From assembly GCA_014529385.2 (NCBI GenBank), contig CM043969.1:30708946-30772945 (forward strand): a DNA stretch of 64,000 bases. Direction: 5' to 3'. The DNA comes from Adiantum capillus-veneris. Its lineage: Eukaryota > Streptophyta > Polypodiopsida > Polypodiales > Pteridaceae. Below, piece by piece: positions 23,041 through 35,159 of this stretch (the first letter of the stretch is position 1; every line of letters starts with the position of its first letter). The position numbers and the translations under genes were made by a program. The notes under the pieces are model-generated. The model ran no database searches and had not been told where the DNA came from. It was given only the letters and a program-made list of their open reading frames with translations.

Positions 23041-23599
23041 TGTTAGGGTAAGTACTTCTCTCATTTTGAGCATTGATCTACTTCGAATCACAAGATTTTA
23101 GTAGATCAAGGACCATTAGTTTTGTGATTTTCCTTTTGGTCATCCGTTGGAATAGTAGGCCAACATAAGAGGGTTACTCTAGTTCTGATAGAGACTCTAT
23201 CAGAAATTAGTGGTCATGGTAGGATTTCTATTCGACACAATTAGATGTTGGCAAGCCATGGTCCTTCTATCATACTTCATCTTTTGGTATACCATACATT
23301 TTGAAACATACTCTTGTATGTTCTCCTTTCTTGGTAAGCCAATACAAGTATGCTTTTACTCCTAGAAGAGTAAATTTGAATTCCTCTTTGCCCCACATAT
23401 GGGAGGAGCATGGGAAGTGAGGAAGATATAGCCTATTGAGGTATGGAAGATAACCATCCTCTAACGTGAGTGGTTTTTTTTCTTCCATTTGTAAAGGCTA
23501 TTATCATATCCCTAAATCCTGGGTTAAAAGCATTTTTAACTATCATAAAACATAGTTCATTGTAAGTTGCTATTGATACCCTATCTAGCCTTGGTCATC

Positions 23600-24330
23600 G
23601 GGAAAGTGCATCGGCTACATGTTGTGCTTGCCAGCAATGTGAGAAATGTAAAATTTAAATTGCAAAAATAAATTTGCCCACCTCATTTGATTGTGTGAAG
23701 AGCTTGGTTCGTATCATGGATGGAGTCCGCAAGAAGTACTTCCATGTGTCAACGGCATGTAAAACAGGTCATAGTTTCTTTTGTATATGTCCAACATTCG
23801 CTCATTGGATTTGAGTCTTTGAATCTTGTATTCTATGGTATTCCCTTCTTAAAGAAAATTTTTGCTTGAAGGCACGCATCCAGGCATTACATTGGACCTC
23901 AAATAACTTTGAGAGATCCCGTAGTGTAAGCATAAGTTGAGAGATAAGTTTCTCTTTGAACTTTTCAAAAATATTTTTCTCTCTTTGTAGTCCATGTACA
24001 CTTAACGTTCTTTTTTGTTAAGTCATCTATTGGACCTGATATAAGCATGAATTTTTCCTATGAAACATCTCTAGTATGCACTCATACCTTTAGAGTTTCG
24101 CAACTCATGTAGACTCCTTGGATTAGGCCATCTTTTTATTACCTCTACCTTTTGTGGATCCATACAAATACCACCTTTAGAGATAATGTGACCTAATTAT
24201 TGAATCTCTTTTAAAAAATCCACTTTTCTTATGGTTAGAGGAAAGCCTAACCTCTCTCAAAACTTACGAGTTCATGCTATTGCCTTTCGAACTCCTCTTG
24301 TGGAGCTTATAAAGCTCAATCAGGAGGCTT
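23600..24330 (-). pseudogene. Decayed RT/RNase H remnant of element Z
   Basis: With frame changes the minus strand shows RT-to-RNase H junction features: KKSGFFKRDSIIRSHYL (compare the 'F..hiiS..Gi' region), then STWVAKL, then FEKFKEKLISQLMLTLRDL, then SKLFEVQCNAWMRAFK (compare the FeveCDAS motif). It is far too broken to function, and the rest of pol and integrase are missing. It shows that Z derives from a full Ty3/gypsy element. Confidence 0.55.
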
Positions 24331-24702
24331 ATTAGGCAGTGAGCTTCGTGGTAAAAGCTCCATTGTATGGTCATTGTCCCCTCATTGTGGAGATAGCTCA
24401 CGGGGGTATCATCAATAAAAACATTTTGGAATCCATTTAGGAATGTAGACAATTCCAATTCCTCTTGATTCCCGTCTTTTTTTTATTGTTATTGGTTGAA
24501 ACATTGAATTCATTTACATACTTTCTAACAAAAATCATGTATATGAATATATAGATTTTCATTAACTTGCGAAAAGAATGCATATTTACATGGGATAGGA
24601 TGCTACCTGACTCATAAACATGTATGTACATATCTCCTAGCTCAGGATAAACAAAAGCCTTTTGCTATGAGCATCCTCTTTTGGAGTTTCCAGCATAGAA
24701 AC

Positions 24703-26187
24703 TCAAGGGGGGTTGTTGCGTGCATTTCTTTGGGGACAAGCACGATAGACATGCCCTTGTTGTCCACACTTGTAGCATTTTTTATCCTTACGATAACACT
24801 CTAGCTCTGTTGGAGAGAGTCTATTCTTACCTTTGTAGACTCCTTTCTCCTTAGCTTTGTTATTGGTGTTGCTAGAGTTTCCTTTGCAGGAAGTTTGAGC
24901 ATTATTCCTCCCTCTAGGCTCATTTTGATCCTTCACTGCCATGGGCTTAGAGTTTCTCTTAACCCCTTGTTGGAAATTGATTTGAGATGCGACCATAGTA
25001 TGGTGTATGACTGCCGATATGGCATTAGGCCTTTGTGAGTTGATATACTCGGCCATCTCGTAAAAAAGACCCGCACAAAATTGCTGCTTTTTCTCCTCAA
25101 AGCCTATCTTTTTGTAGACACTGGCCTTGAGAAGTAAATCCCAAAACTTATCTACATACTTCTGGATAGACTCGTAGGGAGAGAGTTTCAAGATTTGCCA
25201 TTCTGTGAGGACATTGTCTTTAGTGTTGCTTGCCAGAAATTGTTTCATGATGGAGGCTCTTAAAGCCTTCCATGTTCTTGGAGCTTTCCTTTGGGCTCGT
25301 AGGCTAGCCCACCATTGACGAGCGGAGCTCTGAAAATGCATAGATACCTGACACAGTTTAGAGGACTCCATAAAGTCCTCATCACCAAAAGGCCACATCA
25401 AACTGTTGGATGAAGGCCAAGATCTTGTTCGTAGCACCAAAGGTGCCATCATAGGTAAGAAAAGTGGTGTCATTTCCTCCCTCCTTGAACATCTTCAGCT
25501 TCTTGGACCTTCTCCATACCGGATAGGACTTGCGATGGCCTTTCCTTTTGGGCTCTTTGAGAGAAGAGCCACTACCTTCATTGGAATATGAGGAAGGTGA
25601 TGAAGATGGAGAAGAGGGTGACCTCTTTCTCTCCTTTTCCTTCTTTTGGTACCTCTCTTCCTTTTTGTGATAACGAGGATGAGGACTTTCCGGCAATCTT
25701 CTCTCTTGGGGGAAGTTGGAGATCATTGAGGCTGCCGTCTTCTTGGAGCCACATCTTCAGAAGTATTAGGAGACTCACTTCTTTCTCCTTCTCTTGGTGA
25801 AGGCTCTATAGTAGAGACTTCACCTTTCTTCTTGGATGGAGGTAAGCCCGCTAGTAATCGTTTAAGCGCTTCATATGGGTTCTCCTCCTCTCTCACCATA
25901 GAGAGCCCTCTCTTGGAAATCTTTTGAAGAGACTTCTCAGGTGCTCTCTCTTTTGGGGGACTTTGGAGAATCCCATAACTATGAAGTTGTTGGAAAACTT
26001 CACCTTGTAGGGCTGGGTTTCCCATACTTTGTTGCAGCTCAGAAACAAGACACTTGATAAACATGGGAGCATCATCATTAGCACCTTCATTTGCAAAATC
26101 AAAGTTATCAATACTCGTTCTACTCTCTTGATTATTGTCAGCCATGTTAACAAAATTAATGTATGTACTTAGTGTATGATTTGGCAA
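24703..26187 (-). pseudogene. Gag of nested element Z
   Basis: The 26187-25723 and 25726-25382 ORFs and the 256-residue 25473-24703 ORF overlap in different frames and together form a gag. The N-terminus is acidic and Ser/Pro-rich. The gag core has KLCQVSMHFQSSARQWWASL and LTEWQILKLSPYESIQKYVD, and the end carries a CCHC zinc knuckle (CYKCGQQGHVYRACP). Gag packages the RNA in virus-like particles. Two frameshifts (near 25725 and 25470) break it. The RLER/RSPSSPSSSPSS-type linker is low complexity. Confidence 0.85.
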
Positions 26188-26546
26188 TTCAAAACCTTAG
26201 TTGCCACTCCTCTTAGCCTTTGAAAATCGGCTCTTAAGTATCTACACCCATGGCTCAAAGTGGTTAATTATAGAGATTAGAGGAGTAGGTCTAACATAGC
26301 AAATTTGCCAAGGGTTAGCTCCTTTTGGACTTCTTATGTCTCAATAATGGTAAAGCCGTAGGCAAGTCTAAAAAGACTCCATTATTAAGTCCAAAGCTCC
26401 TGAGGTGTGCACCATATCTCACATAGTGAACTCAACAAAACCGATAATGGATCCCAGTTCCACTTACCCTAATATAATTAACAACATCAACCATTTATAG
26501 GCTACTTAAGGACCTCTCTTCTTAAGCACGAAAAGAGAAACCAAAT

Positions 26547-26558
26547 GCTCTGATACCA
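26547..26558 (-). promoter_or_regulatory. Primer-binding site of element Z (initiator tRNA-Met type)
   Basis: The minus strand reads TGGTATCAGAGC, the standard plant iMet PBS, a few bases downstream of the 5' LTR end at 26565. It fixes the orientation of Z. Confidence 0.9.
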
Positions 26559-26564
26559 ATATAA

Positions 26565-27080
26565 TGGAAATGGCCTATGAACTTAGAGAATAGCGGAATT
26601 AAGAGAATTAGAGTGAGAAACTTTGAGAGCATAGATGGTGAACTTAATTGGTAGTAGCAACTTAATCATAACACTTAATTAACTAGGCATGAGCAATATC
26701 TTTAAGAGAGAGAGAGAGAGAGAGAGAGATATTAGAGAATATAACAACAGTTGAGGACCGGATTTATGTGGAGCCGGTCCCCCCTCCAAAAGGCATTTGT
26801 ATTATAGATTATCTCATTAAGAGAGGCTTGATACAATACAATCTTTGTGTTCCTTGAGACCTCTTTGGCAGTATGGATATGGAAGCTTCATACACCAAGC
26901 TTTTGCATAATATCAACAATCAATGTTATCTTGAAAGCAATCAAGAACTTGTGAACATCATTAGTCTTTGTGTTCCCTAAATCATTTGAGTGCATGAGGA
27001 TGTATACTTTTATGCATCATCTTGTGCCTAAAGCAACAATTAATCTACCTTGCAATACAATTAATCTACTTGAATTAAGT
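26565..27080 (-). mobile_element. 5' LTR of nested element Z
   Basis: Partner of 22505-23040. On the minus strand it ends CCATTTCCA just before the PBS. Its terminal CTACTTGAA has lost the CA end kept by the other copy (CTACTTGCA). Confidence 0.8.
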
Positions 27081-27267
27081 AACTAATCTACTTGCAATAA
27101 ACCATTAGCCTTCTTGCAATAAGCATAACATGCACTTTGTGGAAAGCATTAACTATCCCAAGCCTCAGTCCCAAGACCTCAAACACCTTCGAAGGTGGAG
27201 AGAGCTAGCAGGGAATGAGGGTAGGGAAGAGGAAGAAGAAGTATTCCATAGGACAAAGACATAATTC

Positions 27268-28335
27268 CTCACTTATCATCACTCTTTTTGCTTAGCATAC
27301 ATAATAGCATAGTAATGAACATGGAGAAGATGGAAAGATTAAGCATTGAATCATATCTCTTGGTTGGATTTGCATTCCATAGCCAAGAGTGTTGGTGTAG
27401 GCTCTCAACTTCTCAAGGAGCTTGGAGAAGGATATGGAGCTCTTGCACCTTGCCTAGCACACAATGAGAGTGTTTTTTAGTGTGTGTGTGAGTGAGTATA
27501 CCCCCTAAGAAACCCCCTAGCTTGCTTGGGTTGACCCCCCCTTGTAGCTCATGCTTGAAGCTCATTGGACCCCTCCAGGCCTAGCCAATCATAAGCAGGA
27601 GGCATTACAAGTAGCAAGGGTAGCCTTGAGACAACAAGTATCCCCCTTTCCCCTCTCAGAGAGAGGACTTGATAAATTCAAAATCAATTAATTAAATCCC
27701 CTAAATTATCATTGGACCCATTGGGTGGCCAACCAATAGGCTTTAGGCACACCATGAGGGCAACATGAGGAGGAACTTGACAAGTGTCCTTTTTTATTTC
27801 TTTGTACCATGCATGCCTTGTGTGAGTGTGTTGGTGTTCTCTCTCATCCCCCCTCATGTAGGGCTCGCCCCCTCCTTGTAGGGATTGAATATTTGACTTT
27901 TTGACACCTCAACCCCTCATGCATAGGCCCAGTTCCCACCACAAGCTTTGCCCTTAAGCACTTTAAGCTTGGGTTGGGTTCTCACCTCAAGTGCAACCCT
28001 AACATATCAAGCATGTCAAGCATCTCAATCATTAAGCACCTCAAGAATCTCAAGCACCTCAACCACCTTAGTCATCAAGCATGACAAGCACCTCGAGCTG
28101 GGTCGGGTTCCCGCGCCTCAAGCTCAGCCCTAGCTTACCTAAGGTCAAAGGACTTTTACACACATTATTGGAGGTCTTCAATGAGGCTAACCCTAAGGTA
28201 TTATGCTCCATTGGTTAGCCTTGATCTTTGATATAGCATCTCTCATTTGGGCTCCTTTACCATTGGCCCCATGTTGAGATAGATCTATAAGCACATGTCT
28301 ATATCTTAACCCTTGTTCCCATTTATTCTCCCACA
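27268..28335 (-). repeat. Spacer/LTR-like unit X, copy 1
   Basis: Matched in inverted orientation by 46880-48034. On the minus strand it starts TGTGGGAGAATAAA directly after the end of the protease ORF and contains short repeats of the AGGTGCTTG type (27995-28110 plus-strand complement). It has TG at its start but no convincing polypurine tract before it and no partner beyond gag. It may be a 3' LTR of a gag-protease element or a non-coding spacer between protease and RT. 27081-27267 lacks a match. Confidence 0.6.
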
Positions 28336-28375
28336 TTAAGTGATCAGTTTAATATGAGAAAATCATTTGGGTTGG

Positions 28376-29386
28376 TTAGATATTAGTTTTTATGACATCC
28401 ATCTGCTTAGAAGAGTTATAAAAATCTTCTTGTTCTGGTGGTTCTACCATCTCATCTCGTCCTCGTATAAGGCTTATGATGTAATAGGGTAGCACATCAT
28501 AGACATCCTTATCACAAAATTTTGTTGTTGGACTATCTATAATGGTACAGACATCCAATGTTGCTAGTATGTGTTCCCATTCCAGAGGTTCTAAGGCATC
28601 TTCAGGAAAAGGTTCCGGAATATAATCATTGTCCTCAATCGCTCTTTCTAAGACGCATTCGTCTCTTTTTAAGCTCCCACAATGTGAAGCTTCGCACATA
28701 CATAGCTCTTTTTGTCGCCCTAACCATGTTGGGAGTTTTGACCCTGCTAATGTAGCTGAATCAAACTCTTCCACTAGTGTCTGGTTCACATCTTTGTAAC
28801 TATGGTCTTTCAGGTGTATTTTGGTTGTTGTCTCACCATGTCTGAGGTATATGTGTTCGTAACCCCAATCGTGGACCATCTTCAATTGTCTCATGAATGG
28901 TCTTCCCAAGATGATCTCATAATTGTTATTTTTATCGAAATCGACTATTGCAAATGTATGCTCATCGCACGAGGTGACAATCACTTTTTCTAAGAGTCCT
29001 AGATGCTTCTCCATGAACCCATCTGCTAATTGCAATTTCATTCTAGTAGCTCTCAAATCTGGTTTTCCCCATTCTTTCCAGATTTCCTTGGTGGCGATAG
29101 CAACTCCTTCTCCACTGTCAAGAATAGCTTTGGAAACTCCTCCTTGGAATTCTACTGGTAGCGTGGTGTTTCCATTTACTCCCTCGAAATACTCTCCAAA
29201 CTTGTTTAATGGTACTGGACTAGTGTTTAGTTGAGGTCTGTCCAACTCTATGATCCCTTCCTGAAGCTTCGAGGTGGGGTCTTTCACTCCAAATTTTTCT
29301 AGGAATTTGCCTACTGTGGTCCACATGTTTGGTCGTAACCTTAGGAGTTCAGCTAATGTGATTTTGCATGCCACCAAAGTGGACAA
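28376..29386 (-). CDS. Retropepsin-type protease ORF of element Y
   Basis: This 336-residue ORF has the active site AILDSGEGVAIATKEIW at about residue 90 and the second motif YEIILGRPFMRQL at about residue 158, the usual retropepsin spacing. The N-terminus (ITLAELLRLRPNMWTTVGKF) resembles the gag-protease junction. The C-terminal 100 residues are acidic (EPFPEDALEPLEWEH). It stops at 28376, about 40 bp before unit X, rather than running into RT. It would process the polyprotein; the catalytic DSG is intact. Confidence 0.8.
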   Translation of the reverse strand: MSTLVACKITLAELLRLRPNMWTTVGKFLEKFGVKDPTSKLQEGIIELDRPQLNTSPVPLNKFGEYFEGVNGNTTLPVEFQGGVSKAILDSGEGVAIATKEIWKEWGKPDLRATRMKLQLADGFMEKHLGLLEKVIVTSCDEHTFAIVDFDKNNNYEIILGRPFMRQLKMVHDWGYEHIYLRHGETTTKIHLKDHSYKDVNQTLVEEFDSATLAGSKLPTWLGRQKELCMCEASHCGSLKRDECVLERAIEDNDYIPEPFPEDALEPLEWEHILATLDVCTIIDSPTTKFCDKDVYDVLPYYIISLIRGRDEMVEPPEQEDFYNSSKQMDVIKTNI

Positions 29387-30640
29387 TTACTCAATCAACC
29401 CTTGTGAATCCATCACTTTGTTAGAAGAAATTATTTGAGATGGGATTGATCTCACCTCAGACTTGGCTTCATACTCTCCTAGGTAAGCGGGTAGAGTTTT
29501 CAGCGAGTCTGGTTGGTTGTGCCCCGAACTAATTGATCCCTGATCTCCCCCTTGTGAATGTATATCAAAGTTCATTTGTGATCTTGCCTCAAATTCTTCA
29601 ATAGGAGGTAAGATGTAATTTTTATCTTTTCTCGTGTTATTCATGTGTTAACTTACCCTGTTAGATTTGTTGGCCTCACGGATTTGCTTCCACAGATCAT
29701 CTAGACCGTTACAATCCTTACCCATTCCTTCCAATGTTTTAAGCTGGAACCCGTCACTTGCCTCGTCTGTTGTATTTGGCACTATGATAGGCTCTCCCCT
29801 AGATTCATAGGCATTCGTGAGTCTTTCCTTAGTTTCCACTTGTTCCTCTAAAGTTTGTTTGATAGGGATTGAATCTGGTACTTCCTGCTAATTTTTTTGC
29901 AGGTTTACTAAGCGGGTTTTCTATCAAAGATTGAGTTGTTTCAATCATCTTTCTACACATATCCAACCTTTGTTTTTCTATTTCAGCACATGGATAAGTC
30001 ATCCATCTTTGCTCTTGGGTTTGGTTCTTTTTGAGTCTGGCTTCGTAAGCTTTTAGAAGTGCATCTAACTGCTCATTTACCTTGTCTGCCAGTATTGATC
30101 CTCCTGATCCTACACTTTTGGGTTCTTCTATTTCCTTGGGTGCTATGGTTTCCGCGGTGTGTAAGCTTAGGCTAGCTAGATCCTCTAACCGCTCTAATCT
30201 ATCCTTTGTGTGTTTTAACTCCTCGGATAGAGCCGCTTGCTCTCGTTCTTTCCTAGCTTTTATACGCGCTTTTCTAGCTTTCCAAGTGCTTCTCAGATTT
30301 TTTCTTTCTGAACTTGGGGCATCGGTTTTTGGCTCTTCAATTATGGGTTCGTTCGTCATTCTTTGAGCTTGGGTTCGTGTCACTGCGTGAATAGGTATTA
30401 TTGTCTCATTTTTTGACCCTCCACTGGAAGGCACTGCTTCCATCATGTTCAAGGTAGTTTTTGCTCCTTTTCTCGGGTTCTTAGGGAAATCAAGAATCAA
30501 ATGAGCAACTCCACACTCGGTGCAATATGCGTTGACTCTAATGATTTCATCATGAGGACAGTCCCTTAGCCAATGGTCTCCACCACGCTTGTAGCAGGGT
30601 CCTTTAGGCTGTTGAGGTGATCCTTGAGCTCCTCTTTGTT
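29387..30640 (-). pseudogene. Gag C-terminal region with damaged zinc knuckles (element Y)
   Basis: The region includes a CCHC-like motif CYKRGGDHWLRDC near 30590 whose second Cys is Arg. A second, YCTECGVAHLILDF, has lost its last Cys. A coiled-coil, Lys/Arg/Glu-rich ORF follows (30500-29829; VNEQLDALLKAYEARLKKNQ), then two short ORFs (29839-29648 and 29644-29387). Frameshifts separate them. The same VNE..LLKAY segment occurs in the decayed relative at about 46040 (VNESLDAILKAYQVRLKNNQ), so this is a family trait. Confidence 0.65.
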
Positions 30641-30653
30641 GCTATGCATGTCT

Positions 30654-32110
30654 CTACCCGCCCATGCCTCCGTTGGCTATGAACAACAATGTTTGTCCAT
30701 CCAATCTATATCTTTCTTCTCCTACTGCCTGTTCAATTGTTGGTGGTCCTGCACCGCCCATCATGCTCCATGGTTCTGGTGTTGAGGGTTCTTTCGGTGG
30801 ATAATAGGCAGGATTTGCAGCATATCCATTGGGATCTTCATAATATGCATGCATAGGCACCAAAGCCTTTCCTTCTGATGCGGTTACGGTTGGTTTGTAT
30901 CTTATGCCGACTGATCGTAATCCTGGTAGGGATGGTTGTTGCCCCAACACTGGTTGTGGTCTTTCTACACCTACAGGTCTTGCTAGGTTGCCTGCTTGAT
31001 ACCTAGGCATCGGTGGAACTTGAGGAGATGCCACCTGAGCTTGGGGAGCGTAAGGTATCTCTCTCACATATCCCTTGTTATAATAACATTCCTCCATCCC
31101 ATGGTTTGTCCAATTTTGTTCAATAGCACACCACTTGCGTTGTTTAGCCTGGGGTTTGGCGTACAAGTTAATCTTTTTGAGCACTTTCTCTACAAGCTGC
31201 TCCTGGTTTACAACTACTTCTCCTTTCGGTGTTGTCTTAGAAGATTTGCTTCCACTTTGTTGTGAGGATGAATCATCGTCAAGATCCTTGAACTCACCCT
31301 CTTTGTAGACCACACAATTGTCTACAAGGTAAAGAGCCTCCTTGGTTAACTCATTTAACGTCGTGATCCTCTTCATATGTAAGTCCTTCTAGAGATCTGC
31401 ATTCCTTAGTCCTTGGATAAATATAAGCATCAGTCTGGATTGAGTTCGCAGTTCTTCCACAAGGTAGAACTTAACATATCTTTTTAGTCGTAGGGCTGTC
31501 TTTTGCATAGATTCCCCATCTTTCTGTTTGAATTTATGGATTTGTGAGACGGTATTATGAGCTATCCCCCTTTGTGAGAATTCCTTGATAAAATCGTCAA
31601 ACACCTCCTCCATAGACTCAAAGTCTCTATGCTCCACATAGTCAAACCAAGTAGCAGCATCATCCTCTAGGGTTAGTCCAAACCCTGCAAATTGGGTAGG
31701 GAAGTCTAACACCTCTTCCACTCTAATTACACGCAAAAAGGCTACTACATGGTCTCTCGGATCTCTGTTTCCCGTGTATTTCTTGTTTACCCATTTTTGC
31801 ACTTGAGAAGGTCTAATTCTATGATGGTCTACAAATCTCATCATTGGATATCTACGTCCTAGTTGATATACCTCCTCTGGTCTTCTGTAGTAGGCTAGTT
31901 CCTCTCCCAATGGTACTCCTAAGACATAATTTCTAACAGTTCTTGCCAGAGATGGTTCATCTCACCGAACTCGTTCTATGGGTGGTCTTCCAGGCTCTAT
32001 TGGCCCTTGAGTTTTTGGATTACTCTCTCCTTGATACCATGAATAGAGTGGTGGTTCTTGTAAATCCCTTAGCCCTCGTGCGGCTTGATAACCATCTCAG
32101 TTTTGGTCTT
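30654..32110 (-). pseudogene. Gag core of element Y
   Basis: The retrotransposon-gag core lies in 31910-31389: WVNKKYTGNRDPRDHVVAFL, FGLTLEDDAATWFDYV, DFIKEFSQRGIAHNTV and EELRTQSRLMLIFIQGL. It is followed in the same frame by 31376-30654 (MKRITTLNELTKEALYLVD, then a Pro/Gln-rich stretch). A single TAG at 31389-31391 divides them, and its context fits a former CAG. A TGA upstream at about 31960 fits a former CGA. Gag forms the particle and binds RNA. Confidence 0.8.
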
Positions 32111-32121
32111 GTTCTAGGCTA

Positions 32122-32373
32122 AAAGCATGCTTTGGTGGTACAAAAAGGAGTGTCCTTGACAACACCTTTGACAAATCTTTGAGTCACAATTTTTACATGT
32201 CACATGAAAAACTACCTATCATATTGTATATCAGTGGATAGATCTTCGAAAGAAGAATCTAAAAACACAAGGTCCAAAAACTTTTGATCTAAACTACAAA
32301 AATTTTACCATTCCCCACTTTTCATTGGTAGAAGTAAAATAGGTCCTTTTTTTGTACCACCAAACCACGCTTT
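32122..32373. mobile_element. ~250-bp MITE in the gag region of element Y
   Basis: The ends are inverted: AAAGCATGCTTTGGTGGTAC at the left and, on the other strand from the right, AAAGCGTGGTTTGGTGGTAC, continuing CAAAAA. It has no coding capacity. It interrupts the coding region between the ORF at 32459-33360 and gag. The target duplication could not be decided. Confidence 0.7.
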
Positions 32374-32458
32374 CACCCTCTAATGTTGCACTCGGTCGAA
32401 GCCATGACTGCAATGATGGCTGAGTTGCTGGTTGGTTTTGGTTGTTGAATGTCTGCGA

Positions 32459-33360
32459 TCAGGTAGAATGTGAGGTTGCGTCATACTCCTCTAAAAAGGG
32501 ATTTGTAGACTTGCTAGGGGTGTAGGTGGCTCTTGGCACTTCATCTGGGGCATATGTTGATGCTCCTAGAACTGTTGCCTTTTCTACCTCCTCTGGGAGA
32601 ATACGTTGGTATTCCCGCCCGTACCTATCAACAAAAACGATATCCTTTCCCTCAGCAATTCCATAAGAGAATAAGTAAAGAACCTTATCTTTGCTTAACT
32701 CGGTTGTGTATGGTTCTTTGCAACGAAAGTAAGAGACTATTCCCTCACTCTCGTGCTTGTAAATTTCCACATTCTCGTTATAAGTTGAAACCCTGGTTGT
32801 TTTCTTATCATACATAAAAATCGCTCCAGGTCGATCAATGTTTCAAGGCAGTTCTTGAGTTTTTGAAACATTTTCCCTTTTGCCACGTTATCTCCATATT
32901 TGTTGTAATCTTCAGGGCTACTAACTATCAGATAATGGTTCCTCTTTTCGTCTCAGAATCTATCTCCATCATCAAAGACTCAAATTATCTCCAGTCTCTG
33001 AGCTGGCCTTTCTTCAATACAAATAAACTTGCGTCCTCGATAGTCAGAATAAACTAGGGCTCCCCTCGAGTTTGTTCCTTCTAAGAAGATCACAGTGAAC
33101 TTGGAATCATTCAAAGGATTTAGGGAGGTGCTTCCTCCTGGCATTGGTCCATCATAGGTGAAACCTCTTGGCTGTTGACTACCCATCATGAAGAAGGATT
33201 TGCCTGATGAAGTGTCAGTATCCCTACCCTCCTCAATAATTGGTGTTAGTGGATCTAGCCTTACCTGAGTTACACTCTCCTCGGTGGAAACTAAGCTACC
33301 TTGGTCACCTGCCACCTTTTGATCTCTAAAAATGTATCTTCCAGATCCTAAATTCATCAA
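32459..33360 (-). pseudogene. Extra ORF upstream of gag in element Y
   Basis: Two frames (33360-32980 and 32815-32459) make one decayed ORF between leader and gag. Visible pieces are SSGKSFFMMGSQQPRGFTYD, SKFTVIFLEGTNSRGALVYS, NVEIYKHESEGIVSYFRCKE and IVFVDRYGREYQRILPEE. The last part is echoed in the relative at 44.7-44.95 kb (VGLYKYNKGEKIHRYRFYGP, VTMLDKYGQK), so the ORF is a family trait. No known domain is recognised. An ORF before gag recalls the extra ORF1 of Ogre/Tat elements, but I cannot show homology. Confidence 0.55.
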
Positions 33361-35159
33361 ACTTAGCAGTGCAAGTTATCACAATTCCAACCACTCACCT
33401 GGCAAAGGATCAGTGTCCGCACAAATTCTTGCTTTGCTGCTGCATATACCTATACACAAGCGTTTAATTTCGGCAATCCAATCAAAGCATTTAACCGCTA
33501 GAGGTCATCTAAGTAATGATTGGTATAACTGGAGAGTTAACCTCAACCACTACTGTATTTTATACACTGCTTATGTTCTGGATTAGGTATGCTAATCTGG
33601 AACTGTACTTCCCTCGGATGTTGGTCAATGCACGTGAAAAGTTTGAATTCAGTCTTTGCTTCGTCAAAAGGTCAAACAAGGTCCAAATTCACTTCTAAAA
33701 GAAGTTCTGGAACCCTTAAGCCAAATGGAACCTCACTGTATAAGCTCAATCATATTTTCTCCTCACTAAGCCCTAGTAGACATCCTACGCGTAGGATGTC
33801 TCTTGCTCTGTTTTGCCTGGATTTTTGCACTATGGATTTCCCTTGATGTTCTGAGTCCACAGTTGTTTTTACTTTTTGATTTGGACACCTATAAGCTGGT
33901 CAATGGATCAAAAATCTATTTCTATGGCCTGCTCTTGGTCTGATCAGTCTATTCAACTCCAATTTGGACCAAAATTGACTAGGAGGCTTGCCTTAGGCTA
34001 TACAACACCTTGCTATGCCCACAATCAATATCTAGCTTCAATTTCTAGCTTTAGACATCCTACGCGTAAGATGTCTTTTTGCTCAGAATAGCTTCAAATG
34101 CAAAGCACAGACTCCTTTTGAGGTGCTGATTAATCACTTTGGTATGCTCAAAATTAGGTTTGGAGTGCAAAATCACACAGATGACATCCTACGCGTAGGA
34201 TGTCTTTTTGGCCTGTTTGACCCCAGACTTGACCCACAGCTTCCCCTTGATGTCAACAACCTAGAGGTATGCTTAGAGTTTGGTTTGGATTTCAAAGGTC
34301 CCCAATTTTAGCTGTTCTAGCCTTTTTCAGTCAAAAGTGCTAAAGTCTGCTTAGAACCAATTTTCTCACCCAAATGAGATGAAACCTCTCTCAGTCACTC
34401 AATATATCATGCAAATCATGCTTATGCAGTCATACTATGGTTTTGGTCTTAAAATAATGCCTTGGCACAATTTGGGTAGGTTGTTTGGCAATTTCAGTCT
34501 ATTGGGCCTTATCTTGTCAAGATATGGTCAAATTTTTACTTTCCTGGTAAAAATAGGGTAAAACTTACCTTCAAAACACACTGGTCTACTCAAAATTCCA
34601 AAATTCCCACCAGATTAGCCTGTAGACATCCTACGCATAGGATGTCTCCTGGCTTAAAATTAAATTTTTTCCTGACAGAAATGCTCATGATGCTCTGTAG
34701 CTCTACCAGAAACACTCACAGTAACTTTTGGACTTCACTTTAGCTTTCAAACACACTTTTGCGTCTTTTACAACCTTGTGATGAATCTAACAAGCAAGTA
34801 TACATGCATGAAGTGCTCTAGATCCTGAATCATGATATCCTGCTTACTCTACTCCTACTCATCATGTGAAATGGTGATAATGGTGTTTTGGTTGCTTCCT
34901 GGCCTCTCCGAACTCTGAAGCTCTCCTCTCACCGCTTCTACCACTCAAACTCCTACACTTTACAACACAACTCAACTAAAAACTACCTAAATCTACCTAT
35001 GTCGAAGGATCTAGGCCAGACACACACTCCCTAGACTCCCCCTAAGACCTAGAGAGTCCTCCACCCTTTGATCCTATCTAAATGTAAAATGAGACTCTTG
35101 GTAAGCCAAAGAATCCCTATCCTCAAGGACTAGTCTCGGTCACCTACCTAAAGTTTTCG
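33361..35159 (-). other. Leader (5' untranslated region) of element Y with four palindromes
   Basis: Non-coding, 1.8 kb. It carries four copies of the same 24-bp palindrome seen in the 3' array: 33778-33801 (perfect), 34053-34076 (one change, CGTAAG), 34182-34205 (perfect in the 22 central bases) and 34624-34647 (one change, CGCATA). The spacing is irregular (275, 129 and 442 bp). Confidence 0.85.

Larger units (their letters stand above)
22505..27080 (-). mobile_element. Nested LTR retrotransposon Z inside element Y
   Basis: Direct repeats of about 0.53 kb (22505-23040 and 26565-27080) share TGGAAATGGCCTATGAACTT at their starts, GA tracts and CTTAATTAACTAGGCATGAG. Between them lie a gag ORF, decayed pol remains and a primer-binding site for initiator tRNA-Met, all oriented minus. 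The outer end of the right LTR is uncertain because both copies continue to ATTAAGT. The flanks (TGTAA, and AGTAA on the right) differ by one base. Z sits between the 1.1-kb spacer and the RT of element Y, so it inserted later than Y. Confidence 0.85.

Noticed and set aside
27268-28335. Confident LTR call for unit X
   Set aside because: There is no polypurine tract before it, no second copy in the same orientation and no target duplication, so it is left as LTR-or-spacer.
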